Notes under the pieces: generated by a model | Database searches by the model: none | What the model was told of the DNA's origin: nothing | The model's input: only the letters and a program-made list of their open reading frames with translations | Origin: JBCCOW01 sp039025855 | GTDB taxonomy: Bacteria > Planctomycetota > Phycisphaerae > Phycisphaerales > Phycisphaeraceae | Direction of reading: 5' to 3' | Assembly (NCBI GenBank): GCA_039025855.1 | Contig: JBCCNL010000005.1 | Coordinates: 62,001 to 126,000 of the forward strand | Length of the DNA stretch: 64,000 bases | Shown here: positions 15,248 to 24,261 of the stretch, piece after piece | How the letters are laid out: every line of letters begins with the position of its first letter | Position numbering within the stretch: the first letter of the stretch is position 1 | Program-made: the position numbers and the translations under genes

Positions 15248-15320
15248 TGCCTCGAGGTGTAACGGGTTGCACGCCTGACTTTGAATCAGGAGGTACCGGG
15301 TTCGAGTCCCGGAGGGGCAT
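15248..15320 (+). tRNA. tRNA-Gln (TTG)
   Basis: Last tRNA of the array. Acceptor tgcctcg/aggggca (innermost pair open); anticodon stem cctga/tcagg with loop ctttgaa; T-arm ccggg/cccgg; discriminator T. Confidence 0.88.
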
Positions 15321-15352
15321 TGGGCAGGACGTGTCGGACACAGGAGCACGCG

Positions 15353-15556
15353 ATGACTCACGAGACCCCTATCCTGCGCATCGGCGACGTGGCAGACCGT
15401 TTCGGCGTGTCGCCCGAGTCGCTGCGGGTGTGGGAGCGGCAGGGCCTGATCCCGGCGGCGTACCGGACGCCCGGCGGCCATCGGCGCTATACGGCTGAGC
15501 ACGTCCGTGCGATCACACGGCTGATCTATGCCGCCGAGCCGCCGCGGGAGCGTTGA
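15353..15556 (+). CDS. Small MerR/BldC-like DNA-binding protein
   Basis: 67 residues, essentially a lone MerR-type winged helix: LRIGDVADRFGVSPESLRVWERQGLIP and then TPGGHRRYTAEHVRAI. There is no effector domain, as in BldC or phage excisionase-like regulators. AGGAG lies 7 bases before the ATG; longer frames upstream overlap tRNA-Gln and are rejected. It closes the tRNA island and could regulate it or its mobility. Confidence 0.82.
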   Translation: MTHETPILRIGDVADRFGVSPESLRVWERQGLIPAAYRTPGGHRRYTAEHVRAITRLIYAAEPPRER

Positions 15557-15580
15557 GCCTTGGACCCGGCGTGGTCGGCT

Positions 15581-17071
15581 TCACGGCTGTTCCCGTCGTG
15601 GATCGTTCTTCCAGTCGTTGCCCATCTTCAGCATGTGGTCGCCGGAGGTCAGCACCCACGTCTTCTGGCGGGCCTGGATGAGCCGCTGCCCGAACGCTTC
15701 TTCGGTGGGCAGCGGGAGGTGCTGGATATAACCGAGCAGCCGCTGCTTGGCGGCTTCGCTCTCTGCGGTTGGCGTGTCGATGCGGGTGTAGTCGAGCATG
15801 TCGCCGGAGGGGGCGGTCCGCCACATGACGCCGTCGGCGCCGAGCAGCCAGTCGCGGTCGCGCACCATCTGCCAGGCATCGACGTAGCTGTAGATCCACT
15901 GCCGGGTCGATTCGCGTTCGCCGGTGAGGACGGCGACGAAGCTCTGGCCGTCGAGGCCTTGGACGGTTGCGGGGTCGATCCCGGCGAGGTCCATGATGGT
16001 GGGGTAAAGGTCGGAGAAATCGACGAGGGCGTCGGAGACCTGGCCCGCCTGGACGCCGGGCCCCGTGACGATGAGCGGGACGCGTGCGCCGAGCTCGGAG
16101 GCCACGTTCTTGCCGTAGCCCTGGGTCGGGTTGTCGGACGTGAAGATGAAGATGGTGTTGTCGAGGATGCCGGCCTCGGTCATCGCGGCGATGAGGTTCT
16201 TTACGTAGAAGTCGATGGTGTGGATCTGGTTGGCGATGCCGGGCGCGGTCCGCTCGCCGGACCCGAAGGACGTCGGCACCCCGACCCACGGCCGGTGCGG
16301 GAGGAACTCGGCGTAGAACAGGAAGAAGGGCTGGTCGCCGTGGTCGCGTTTGATGAAGTCGAGGGCGTACTGGTGCACAGCATCGGGGCCGAACGTGTCT
16401 TCGTTGCTGGGGACGAGCTTGCCGTTGTGGACCAGCGCAGGGTGCCAGTAGATGGACGGTGAGATGTAGCCGCCGGTGGTGACGGCTTCGCGTGAGGGGA
16501 AGAGCTTCGACGGGTCCTTCCAGCCGAACCACGGGCCGGTCCACTGGGAGAAGTAGGTCCTGCCGAGGTAGCCGGCGTAGGCGAAGTGTTCGTGGAAGCC
16601 GGCGGCGGGCCCTTCGGGGAGGCCGGGCAGCATCCACTTGCCGGCGAGGCCGGTGCGGTAGCCGTTGTCGGCCAGCGTCTTGGCGAGTGAGGTGTGCTGG
16701 TCGAAGAATTCGCCGGAGTTGGTGAGCTTGAGGGCGTTGCCGAACTGCCCGGTGTTGTTGCCGTACTTCCCGGTCAGGAACAGTGCCCGGGTTGGCGCGC
16801 AAAGGGGCGTGGCCCAGCTCGTGACGAAACGGGTGCCGCGCTGCGCGAGCTGATCGACGTGGGGTGTGTTGAAGGCGGCGGGACGGGCCTGGGTGCCGTA
16901 GGGCGAGAACTCGCCGGGGCTCGCATCGTCGAGCATGAAGACGATGATGTTGGGGCGATCGGGCGGAGCGGCCAGCGCGGTGAGTGGCAGGCAGGCCAAT
17001 GCGAGGGCCATTGCGGCGAGTCGGCTGCGCGAAAAGTGAGGCGCGAAGCGTTGAGTTATGTATTTAAGCAT
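15581..17071 (-). CDS. Secreted type-I sulfatase
   Basis: 496 residues. Signal peptide MLKYITQRF...LACLPLTALAA, then RPNIIVFMLDDASPGEFSPYG (metal site). The formylglycine motif is LCAPTR in the CxPxR form (Thr at the Ser position). KWMLPG and FTSDNPTQGYG supply further active-site parts. AGGAGGT lies about 10 bases before the ATG at 17069-17071. A palindrome-like operator covers the first codons. The gene ends just before the MerR gene and diverges from the LacI gene. Desulfation of algal galactan is inferred from context. Confidence 0.88.
   Translation of the reverse strand: MLKYITQRFAPHFSRSRLAAMALALACLPLTALAAPPDRPNIIVFMLDDASPGEFSPYGTQARPAAFNTPHVDQLAQRGTRFVTSWATPLCAPTRALFLTGKYGNNTGQFGNALKLTNSGEFFDQHTSLAKTLADNGYRTGLAGKWMLPGLPEGPAAGFHEHFAYAGYLGRTYFSQWTGPWFGWKDPSKLFPSREAVTTGGYISPSIYWHPALVHNGKLVPSNEDTFGPDAVHQYALDFIKRDHGDQPFFLFYAEFLPHRPWVGVPTSFGSGERTAPGIANQIHTIDFYVKNLIAAMTEAGILDNTIFIFTSDNPTQGYGKNVASELGARVPLIVTGPGVQAGQVSDALVDFSDLYPTIMDLAGIDPATVQGLDGQSFVAVLTGERESTRQWIYSYVDAWQMVRDRDWLLGADGVMWRTAPSGDMLDYTRIDTPTAESEAAKQRLLGYIQHLPLPTEEAFGQRLIQARQKTWVLTSGDHMLKMGNDWKNDPRREQP
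17053..17070. promoter_or_regulatory. Partial copy of the locus palindrome at a sulfatase start
   Basis: On the minus strand TGCTTAAATACATAACTC matches the left half of the recurring palindrome (TGCTWAAGTAC...). It overlaps codons 1-6 of the sulfatase, so a bound regulator could block initiation, or the match may be chance. Confidence 0.4.
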
Positions 17072-17196
17072 AGGGCTAAGGATACCTCCTCTCCGTTGGG
17101 TTTCCATGGAGACCACAGGGCGAAGGGTCTTGCGGTGGCTTGGTGGGGTGTGGTTTAGTATGTCCGGTCTTTACTCATGTGCGTCTGGGTCAGCGT

Positions 17197-18207
17197 TTGG
17201 CAGTCACCATTAGAGACATCGCGGAACAGGCCGGGGTGAGCCTCACGACCGTGGGTATTGCGCTCGGCCGGCCGGGGCGGATCTCCGACGCGACGCGTGA
17301 GAAGGTCTTGGCGCTGGCGGACGAGCTGGGGTATCGGCCGAACCGGCTGGTGCACGGGATCCAGACTGGGCGATCGATGACGGTGGGGTTCCTTGCACGG
17401 GTGGACTCACCGTTCAACGGGCAGATGTTCACGGGGGCCCACGACGTGTTGGCGGACGCGGACTACGCGCCGATGGTGATGTCGACGACGCCCAAGCTGA
17501 ACGAGTTGAGTCGGCTGCACGCGTTGATCGATCGCCGGGTGGACGGGATCTTGATCGTGCCGTTCTTTGAAGCGATGTGGGACGAGCATCTCAACGAGCT
17601 GATCAGCCGAGACATCCCGGTGGTATCGCTGGATGTTGAGGTGCAGGGGCGCGCGAACAACATCGACTTTGTCGGGACCGACGACCGTGGTGCCGGGCGC
17701 GCTGCCGCGGAGCACTTGCTCGGCCTGGGGCATCGCTCCGCCCTGCTGGTGACCAGCGGTACGCCTCAGCAGCCGCCGTTCCTGCGGTGCGAAGGCTTCG
17801 AGCAGGCCTTCGCCGAATCAGGGGGTGTGTGTCAGACGATCTCGGTCCCCTGGATCTCGTCTCAGGAGGTTTGTGACCGGGCGTGTGGCGTACTGGGTCA
17901 GACGGAGCGCCCGACCTGTGTCTTCCTGACCACCGACCTGTTTGCTGACCGTGTGTATGAGGCCGCGTCACGGCTGGGGCTGCGGGTGCCGGACGACCTG
18001 TCGGTGGTGGGGTTTTCCGGGCACGTGGTGGGCGGGTACCTGTCGCCGGCGCTGACGAGCTTCCGTCAGGACGCGTTCCAGATCGGTCGCCGGGGGGCGG
18101 AGCTGCTGGTCGAGCGGATGTCCGGGCGTGTCGGTGATGAGCGTCGTCGCGAGGAGTTTCCCGCCGAATTGATCGAGCGCGGCTCGACGGGCCCCGCCCC
18201 GGCGTGA
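17197..18207 (+). CDS. LacI-family transcriptional regulator
   Basis: N-terminal LacI helix-turn-helix VTIRDIAEQAGVSLTTVGIAL, with the hinge region GYRPNRLVHGIQTGR, then a periplasmic-binding-protein-like sensor domain (LIDRRVDGILIVPF, VGTDDRGAGRAAAEHLL). 336 residues from the TTG at 17197; longer upstream frames add sequence not seen in the family, and no strong ribosome site is visible. It sits directly before the six-gene hydrolase operon and diverges from a sulfatase, so it likely represses one or both in response to a galactan oligosaccharide. Confidence 0.85.
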   Translation: MAVTIRDIAEQAGVSLTTVGIALGRPGRISDATREKVLALADELGYRPNRLVHGIQTGRSMTVGFLARVDSPFNGQMFTGAHDVLADADYAPMVMSTTPKLNELSRLHALIDRRVDGILIVPFFEAMWDEHLNELISRDIPVVSLDVEVQGRANNIDFVGTDDRGAGRAAAEHLLGLGHRSALLVTSGTPQQPPFLRCEGFEQAFAESGGVCQTISVPWISSQEVCDRACGVLGQTERPTCVFLTTDLFADRVYEAASRLGLRVPDDLSVVGFSGHVVGGYLSPALTSFRQDAFQIGRRGAELLVERMSGRVGDERRREEFPAELIERGSTGPAPA

Positions 18208-18266
18208 GCGGTCCTTCCGGTTGAGGTTTCAGACGTCCGGGTGGTTTTGCTTGATCCTTGGCGGGC

Positions 18267-18280
18267 ATGTGATATCATAT
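18267..18280. promoter_or_regulatory. Palindrome and AT-rich promoter before the hydrolase operon
   Basis: ATGTGATATCATAT is a 12-of-14 palindrome and is followed by ATAAAAT, in the 110-base gap between the LacI gene and the first operon gene. A plausible operator/-10 region for the six-gene operon. It does not resemble the TGCTAAAG palindrome found elsewhere, hinting at separate specificity for this LacI protein. Confidence 0.4.
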
Positions 18281-18317
18281 AAAATCAACGGTCGAGAGGC
18301 TCATTTCTGGAGTCGGT

Positions 18318-19190
18318 ATGCGCCCCGAAATCCGGTCCTATGTCGCTGCCCGAGGAGGCTTTGCAGGCGTTGCCGCCCTGGCCCTCTTGACGGTTAACCC
18401 CCTGCGGGCGGAGGTGCCCGTGGTTCCGCAAGACCTTTCAGATCGGTACCTGTCTGCCATGGACCCGAGCGTCTCGGACGACTTCGATCGGCTCGATCCG
18501 GCCAAGTGGGAGAAGCGGGCGAGCAAGCCGCGGTCCGATGGTGCCGCGGGGAATATCAAGGCTAGCCATAACCAGCTCGAACGCGAGGGCGACACGCGTT
18601 TCCTGAGCCTGCTGGCCAGCAAAACCGGCGAGGCCGGCATCTCAGCGAAGCACCCCCACCGCTACGGCTTCACCGTCTGCCGGTGGCGGCTGCGCGGCAT
18701 CGAGTTGGGCAAGAAGCACGCTGCGCACCCCGCGATCTGGAGCTTCTCGTTCAACATGGGCGTCTCGCGGATCAACCGCCCCAACGACAACGGCAAGACG
18801 CTCGAGATCGACTGGATGGAGTACATCAAGTGGCTGCGCGTGCCGGGCTATCACGCCCGCATCCTCCCCGCCGACGGCGGCGGCTCGGACACCGAGCGCA
18901 GCGTCTACATGTTTCAGAACCAGACCGACTTCGACGGCTGGCGCGTGCACGGCTACGAGTACACCCCCGACTACGTCCAGCTCTGGGAACACGTCAACGG
19001 CCAATGGCAAAAGAAGGGGGCCGAGCTCCGCTTCGGTGACTCGACCGACGTCGAGGGCAAGGTGATGGACCGTGACTACCGCTCCGATCAGTTCTTCGTC
19101 CTCTCCAACATCTGGTTCGACAAGCCCGAGTACGACCTCTCGCCGGTCCGTCTCGATATCGATTACCTCCACCATTACCCCATGAAATAA
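18318..19190 (+). CDS. Secreted GH16-like galactan hydrolase
   Basis: 290 residues: signal peptide (AGVAALALLTVNPLRAEVP), then a concanavalin-like lamellar fold protein. The GH16 catalytic signature ExDxxE appears as TLEIDWMEYI, with earlier FSFNMGVSRINRP and later VHGYEYTPDYVQLW, typical GH16 order. Family members in agar loci are beta-agarases or porphyranases; the exact specificity cannot be read. GGAG lies 6 bases before ATG. First gene of the operon running to 27533. Confidence 0.75.
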   Translation: MRPEIRSYVAARGGFAGVAALALLTVNPLRAEVPVVPQDLSDRYLSAMDPSVSDDFDRLDPAKWEKRASKPRSDGAAGNIKASHNQLEREGDTRFLSLLASKTGEAGISAKHPHRYGFTVCRWRLRGIELGKKHAAHPAIWSFSFNMGVSRINRPNDNGKTLEIDWMEYIKWLRVPGYHARILPADGGGSDTERSVYMFQNQTDFDGWRVHGYEYTPDYVQLWEHVNGQWQKKGAELRFGDSTDVEGKVMDRDYRSDQFFVLSNIWFDKPEYDLSPVRLDIDYLHHYPMK

Positions 19191-19237
19191 GGGGTTTCTC
19201 TCTCGATCCTATTGATCACCCGTCGAGTGCTCTTGCC

Positions 19238-21184
19238 ATGAAATTCAAAACTCACGCGTTTGCTGTCCTGCCGATTGTCACCGCTCTGGCTGCCCCGTCC
19301 GCGGAGGCGGAAGTCGCGTTGTCGTCGGAGCGCCCGGTCCTGTTCTTCGAGGTGTCGTCGCACGTCGGCTTGATCACGCAGCCCAACACGAAGTACGGCG
19401 GGCCGTCGATCGCCGACATGGACAACGATGGGCGGTACGACGTCGCGGTGTTCGATCACAACCAGACCCCGGTGATGTTCTTCCGGGGCCATGCGGACGG
19501 CACGTTCACGCGGGAGCGGGACATGTTCCGCGTCGCCGACATCCACGGCGTCGCGCCGGGCGACTTCGACCGTGACGGCGACCTCGACGCGCTGATCTCA
19601 CTGGGCGGGGGCAGCGGGACGAAGCCGCAGCCGCCGCGTTTGCTGCGCAACGACGGCGAGGCTGGGTTTACCGATGTGACCCAGCCGGCGGGGATTTCGG
19701 AGATGGGCGCGCGGGGCCGGAGCGTGCGTTGGCTCGACCTGGACCTCGACGGCAACCTCGACTTGGTGACCGTCAATGCGCCGCAAACCGTCCGCCCGGA
19801 CTGGCCGCGGAACATCATGTACCGCAACCTCGGCGACGGGACGTTCGAGTACACGAAGAACGAGGTGTTCGAGGGCATCAAGGCGGAGAAGTCGTTGGTC
19901 ACCGACTACGACGGCAACCGTCGGCCGGACCTGCTTGTGTTTGGGCCGCACCACCCGTTCGCGTTCTACCGCGGCCTGCCGTATATGGGCCTCGAGAACG
20001 TGTCCCAGACCGTGTTGCCCGAGGCGCTGCGGGGGATCAACGGCGTCAACGCGGTGGCCCACGCCGACATCGACGGCGACGGCGACATGGACTACTACCT
20101 CGCCCGGGGCAGACACGTCCGCGACATCGCGATGTGCGAAGACGGCTGCGATCGGTTGGACGTCAAGTTCAAGCTGTGGGAGCAGCAGACACGGGAGCTG
20201 ACCTTTGAGGCGGGCAACCAGCTGCAGCTGGTCGACTTCTCGATCGTCGACCGTGGCCACCGGTTGCCGGACGGGATGCCCATCTTCCTCGGGGCAGATA
20301 AGAAGAAGATCAGCGCGCCGCAGCGGCTGAAGAAGTGGGTATGGGGCCACGAGTCCAAGGGCTTCCCCGAGACGATGGATGAGAACGGCTGGTACCTCGG
20401 CTACCTGGGCGATCGCCAGTGGAAGCTGGCGTATTTCATGGAGGCCAAGAACCTCGCGTGGACGATGGAGGGCTCGATCCGCGGGATCCAGTCGTTCGAG
20501 GCCGGTTGGGAGATGCAGGACCCACGCCTGCCCGACGTGCTGCTGCGTAACGACGGCGGCGTGTTCACTGACATCTCGTCGATGCTTCCAACCGAGACCG
20601 CAGACATCAGCCGTGGCGTCACGCCGGGCGATTTCAACAACGACGGCCTCGTCGATTTCATGGTGTTCCGGTTCGGCGGGCTGAGCAAGCGGGAGCCGGA
20701 TGTCGTGCTGCTCAACCGCGGTGAAGCCGGGTTTGAAGCGGTTATCAACCACGGCGGCAACGACCTCGGCGCGATGTCGCACGGCGATATGGGCGTGGCC
20801 TTCGACTACGACTTCGACGGCGATGTGGACCTGGTCAGCGGTGACGAGGGCGGCTCCTGGAAGCTCTTCAGCAACCGGCTGCGTGAGCAGACCGCCGAGC
20901 CGGGCAACCACAACTTCCTGCTGGTGCGGGTCGACTACTCCGAGACCGGGTTCGACCCGATCGGCGCGAAGATCGTGGTCACCACCGAAGCCGGCAAGCA
21001 GACCAACATCGTCAGCTCGGGTAGCACCGCGTTTTCGCAGAGCCTCCTCAACACTGCCCACTTCGGGCTCGGTTCCATCGACAAGATCGAATCGATCCAC
21101 GTGACCTGGCGGGACGGTTCGGAAGCCACGGTCCCCGGGCCGAAGATCAACGCGCTCACCGTCATCGGTAAGCCGACGCCCTGA
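19238..21184 (+). CDS. Secreted FG-GAP/VCBS repeat protein with ASPIC/UnbV C-terminus
   Basis: 648 residues with a signal peptide (MKFKTHAFAVLPIVTALA). Repeated calcium-binding motifs DMDNDGRYD, DFDRDGDLD, DLDLDGNLD, DIDGDGDMD, DFNNDGLVD and DYDFDGDVD mark a beta-propeller of about seven blades. The C-terminal ~80 residues (GAKIVVTTEAGKQ, SLLNTAHFGLG, VTWRDGSE) match ASPIC/UnbV. Such proteins are usually exported and may bind carbohydrate or the cell surface. It lies between GH16 and sulfatase genes in the operon; catalytic function is not evident. Confidence 0.85.
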   Translation: MKFKTHAFAVLPIVTALAAPSAEAEVALSSERPVLFFEVSSHVGLITQPNTKYGGPSIADMDNDGRYDVAVFDHNQTPVMFFRGHADGTFTRERDMFRVADIHGVAPGDFDRDGDLDALISLGGGSGTKPQPPRLLRNDGEAGFTDVTQPAGISEMGARGRSVRWLDLDLDGNLDLVTVNAPQTVRPDWPRNIMYRNLGDGTFEYTKNEVFEGIKAEKSLVTDYDGNRRPDLLVFGPHHPFAFYRGLPYMGLENVSQTVLPEALRGINGVNAVAHADIDGDGDMDYYLARGRHVRDIAMCEDGCDRLDVKFKLWEQQTRELTFEAGNQLQLVDFSIVDRGHRLPDGMPIFLGADKKKISAPQRLKKWVWGHESKGFPETMDENGWYLGYLGDRQWKLAYFMEAKNLAWTMEGSIRGIQSFEAGWEMQDPRLPDVLLRNDGGVFTDISSMLPTETADISRGVTPGDFNNDGLVDFMVFRFGGLSKREPDVVLLNRGEAGFEAVINHGGNDLGAMSHGDMGVAFDYDFDGDVDLVSGDEGGSWKLFSNRLREQTAEPGNHNFLLVRVDYSETGFDPIGAKIVVTTEAGKQTNIVSSGSTAFSQSLLNTAHFGLGSIDKIESIHVTWRDGSEATVPGPKINALTVIGKPTP

Positions 21185-21231
21185 TCGGGTACGGCGTCAT
21201 ACCTACTGCATCGCCCCCTCGGAGTCTCTTC

Positions 21232-22629
21232 ATGTTTCGCCTGCTGGCTGTTTTTGCTTTGGGTCTAGCCGCCTGTTGGACGGGTGGGGCCCACGCCGAA
21301 CGCCCCAATATCGTCCTCATCTTTGCCGACGATATGGGCTACGGCTGCGCCGGTTCGTACGGCGACACGAACCTCGTGCCCGTGCCCAACATCGACCGCC
21401 TCGCCGCTGAAGGCATCCGCTTCACCGACGGCTACGTGACCGGGCCCGCCTGTGCACCGAGCCGCTACGGCCTGCTCATGGGTGCCTACCAGCAACGCAT
21501 CGGTGTGCAGGGCACGTACGACGCGTTTGTCAATCTTCAAGACGGCGCGACCGAGCGTGACACTCCCGAAAAGAACCGCGTGCCCAGCAGCCACCGCATG
21601 GTGCACCAGACCCTGTCGGCGGCCGGCTACCGCACCGCGGTTGTCGGCAAGTACAACCTCTCCAGCTATCCGAAGACGACCTTCGACGAGGGTCATTCGG
21701 TCATGATGTTTGCCGGGGATTACTTCCCCGATGAGTCGGGGTACTACGGCGGCGTCGGGTACATGCTGGCACCGGGCACTTACAAGCGCATCTTCTGGGG
21801 TCCGCTCCGCGAAGGCGATGAATACCTCACCGATCGGCTGGGTCGACAGTCTGTCGAATTCATTGAACGGGAGCACGCCAAGGGCCGGCCGTTCTTCCTT
21901 TATCTCGCGTTCAACGCCCCGCACAGCCCGATGCAAGCCAAGAACGAACACCGCGCGGTCGTCAAGCACCTCAAGACCGAGGCAACGAAGATGTACGGCG
22001 CGATGCTGTACTCGATGGACGAGAACATCGGCAGAGTCCTCGACGCGTTGGATCGGTTGGGCATCGCGGAGAACACGATCGTCGTGTTCGCCAGCGATAA
22101 CGGGCCGTCGTTCGCCTACCGGGTCGACTGGCCCGTCGATTGGCCGCGAGAGTTGCTGGGGAGTGCCGGGCCGTTGCGGGGGCACAAGGGGATGTTCACC
22201 GAGGGCGGTATCCGCGTGCCGTACATCATCCGCTGGCCCGCGGGGCTCAAGGGTGGTCAGGTCTACGAACGCCCGGTGAGCACGATGGACCTTTATCCGA
22301 CGTTCGCCGCTGCGGCCGGCGTGCCGATCCCCGAGACGACGGAGCTCGACGGCGTGAACCTGCTGCCGTATCTGCGGGGCGAGGTCGAAGGCGACCCGCA
22401 CGACGTGCTCTACTGGAGCATCCGCAATCGCGGCGCGGTCCGCAAAGGGGATTGGAAACTCCTCGTCGAACGCAAGCCGACGCTCTACAACCTCAGCGAG
22501 GACATCGGCGAGACCACCGACCTCAGCGACCAGCACCCCGAATTGGCTAAGGAGCTGATGCAGAAGTTTCAGGCCTTCCTCGAGATGCAGCCGTCCAAGC
22601 TCTACAAGGGCAAGACGCCTTTCGATTGA
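21232..22629 (+). CDS. Secreted type-I sulfatase
   Basis: 465 residues with signal peptide MFRLLAVFALGLAACWTGGAHA. Metal motif RPNIVLIFADDMGYG, formylglycine site CAPSR in GPACAPSRYGLLMG, then VGKYNLSSYP and FASDNGPS. C-terminal strand region is complete. About 48 bases after the FG-GAP gene and 9 before the next sulfatase. Closely related to the sulfatase at 24262, so the pair probably arose by duplication and may split two sulfate positions of the same polysaccharide. Confidence 0.9.
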   Translation: MFRLLAVFALGLAACWTGGAHAERPNIVLIFADDMGYGCAGSYGDTNLVPVPNIDRLAAEGIRFTDGYVTGPACAPSRYGLLMGAYQQRIGVQGTYDAFVNLQDGATERDTPEKNRVPSSHRMVHQTLSAAGYRTAVVGKYNLSSYPKTTFDEGHSVMMFAGDYFPDESGYYGGVGYMLAPGTYKRIFWGPLREGDEYLTDRLGRQSVEFIEREHAKGRPFFLYLAFNAPHSPMQAKNEHRAVVKHLKTEATKMYGAMLYSMDENIGRVLDALDRLGIAENTIVVFASDNGPSFAYRVDWPVDWPRELLGSAGPLRGHKGMFTEGGIRVPYIIRWPAGLKGGQVYERPVSTMDLYPTFAAAAGVPIPETTELDGVNLLPYLRGEVEGDPHDVLYWSIRNRGAVRKGDWKLLVERKPTLYNLSEDIGETTDLSDQHPELAKELMQKFQAFLEMQPSKLYKGKTPFD

Positions 22630-22638
22630 CCCCAAACG

Positions 22639-24240
22639 ATGGCACGACCCACTCTCATTCTCCTCGCCGCAGCTCTGCTTCACGCTTTGGTCGTGCACAG
22701 CGCTGAGGCTGAACCCGATCGGCCCAACGTGATCTTCGTCATCGCCGACGACCTCAACGACATGATCGAGGGCTACGGCGGTCACCCGCAGGCGATCACG
22801 CCGAACCTCGCCAAGCTCGCTGCAACCGGCACGAGCTTCACCCGCGCCTACTGCACCACGCCAATCTGCGCACCGTCACGGGCCAGCCTGATGTCCGGGA
22901 TCCACAGCCACCACTCCCGCAACCTGTGGTTCGACACCTGGTTCAAGAACGAAGCCCTCGCCAACTCGCACACCATCCAGTCCTTCTTCAAGACCAACGG
23001 CTACCACACCGCCGGCACCGGCAAGGTCTCGCACATCCCGCACCGCCCGTCTTGGGACGAGTGGGAAAACGACCCGAACTACGGGCCGCACGCGTGGGAC
23101 GGCACCAAGCGCGTCGGCAACCCGCACGTCCCCGAACCCTTCAGCAGGGGCGGCAAGAACAACGGCGGGTTCGGCCCGACCTCCAAAGTCCCGTTCGACG
23201 GCCAGGACGGCAAGGGCTGGGTCGCGTCGCCCGGCAACACGCCTCCGCTCTGGCGCTACGTCAGCGAAGACGACCGCGACCCGACGCCCGACGAAGCCAA
23301 CGCCCAGTGGGCCGCCGACTTCCTCGACGCATACCCGGACCGCGGCATCGACAAGCCGTTCTTCCTTGCCGTCGGGTTGATCCGCCCGCACTCGCCCACG
23401 CACGCGCCGGACCGCTTCTTCGACCTGCACCCGCTTGAAGACGTTCAACTCGTAAAAACTCAGCCCAACGATATGGACGATACCGGCTTCCCCGCGGTGT
23501 TCCCGCTCGAGAAGCGCGGCTACAAGATCGCCTATGAGCGGCTCATCAAGTCCTACCCAACCGCGGAAGAAGGCCTGAAGCGTTTTATGCAGGCGTACCT
23601 CGCCTGCGTGACCGCGATGGACGAGAACGTCGGCCAAGTCCTCGACGCCCTCGAACGCAGCCCGTACCGGGATAACACGATCGTCGTGTTCACCAGCGAC
23701 CACGGCATGCACCTCGGCGAGAAGCAGTACCTCTTCAAGCTCACGCTCTGGGAAGAAAGCGCCCGCGTCCCGCTGATCATCCGCGCACCGGGCGTGACGC
23801 CGCCGGGATCGGTAGCCGAGGCACCCGTGTCGCTGATCGACCTGTTCCCGACGCTGATCGACCTCTGCGGTCTGGAGGGTGACACCCGGAAGTCGGATAA
23901 GGGTCTGCCGCTGGACGGGCACAGCTTCAAGCCGCTGCTGAAGGATCCGGTGAACGGCACGTGGGATGGCCCGGACGCGGCCCTGACCTTTATCTACTCC
24001 GGAGCCTGGGTGAAGTCGGACGACCAGCACAACTGGTCGCTGCGTAGCCGAGACTTCCGGTACATCCGCTACCGCGACGGCGGCGAAGAGCTCTACGACC
24101 ACCGCGTTGATCCCTACGAGTGGACGAACCTGGCCGGCGACCCTGAACACGCCGACACACTTACCGCCTTCCGCGACCGCCTCGCGGAGCAGGTCCCCGC
24201 CGCGTGGCTGCCGAGAATCCGCAGCACCGCCGGCAACTGA
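22639..24240 (+). CDS. Secreted type-I sulfatase, iduronate-2-sulfatase-like
   Basis: 533 residues. Signal peptide then RPNVIFVIADDLNDMIEGYGG, formylglycine motif CAPSR in PICAPSRASLMSG, GTGKVSHIPHRPSWDEW and FTSDHGMHLGEKQ. The DDLND and long loop arrangement resembles the iduronate-2-sulfatase-like subgroup rather than its operon neighbours. Third of six operon genes by spacing (9 bases after the previous stop). Likely removes ester sulfate from algal galactan oligosaccharides. Confidence 0.9.
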   Translation: MARPTLILLAAALLHALVVHSAEAEPDRPNVIFVIADDLNDMIEGYGGHPQAITPNLAKLAATGTSFTRAYCTTPICAPSRASLMSGIHSHHSRNLWFDTWFKNEALANSHTIQSFFKTNGYHTAGTGKVSHIPHRPSWDEWENDPNYGPHAWDGTKRVGNPHVPEPFSRGGKNNGGFGPTSKVPFDGQDGKGWVASPGNTPPLWRYVSEDDRDPTPDEANAQWAADFLDAYPDRGIDKPFFLAVGLIRPHSPTHAPDRFFDLHPLEDVQLVKTQPNDMDDTGFPAVFPLEKRGYKIAYERLIKSYPTAEEGLKRFMQAYLACVTAMDENVGQVLDALERSPYRDNTIVVFTSDHGMHLGEKQYLFKLTLWEESARVPLIIRAPGVTPPGSVAEAPVSLIDLFPTLIDLCGLEGDTRKSDKGLPLDGHSFKPLLKDPVNGTWDGPDAALTFIYSGAWVKSDDQHNWSLRSRDFRYIRYRDGGEELYDHRVDPYEWTNLAGDPEHADTLTAFRDRLAEQVPAAWLPRIRSTAGN

Positions 24241-24261
24241 TTTTCATCAAGGAGTCTTGAC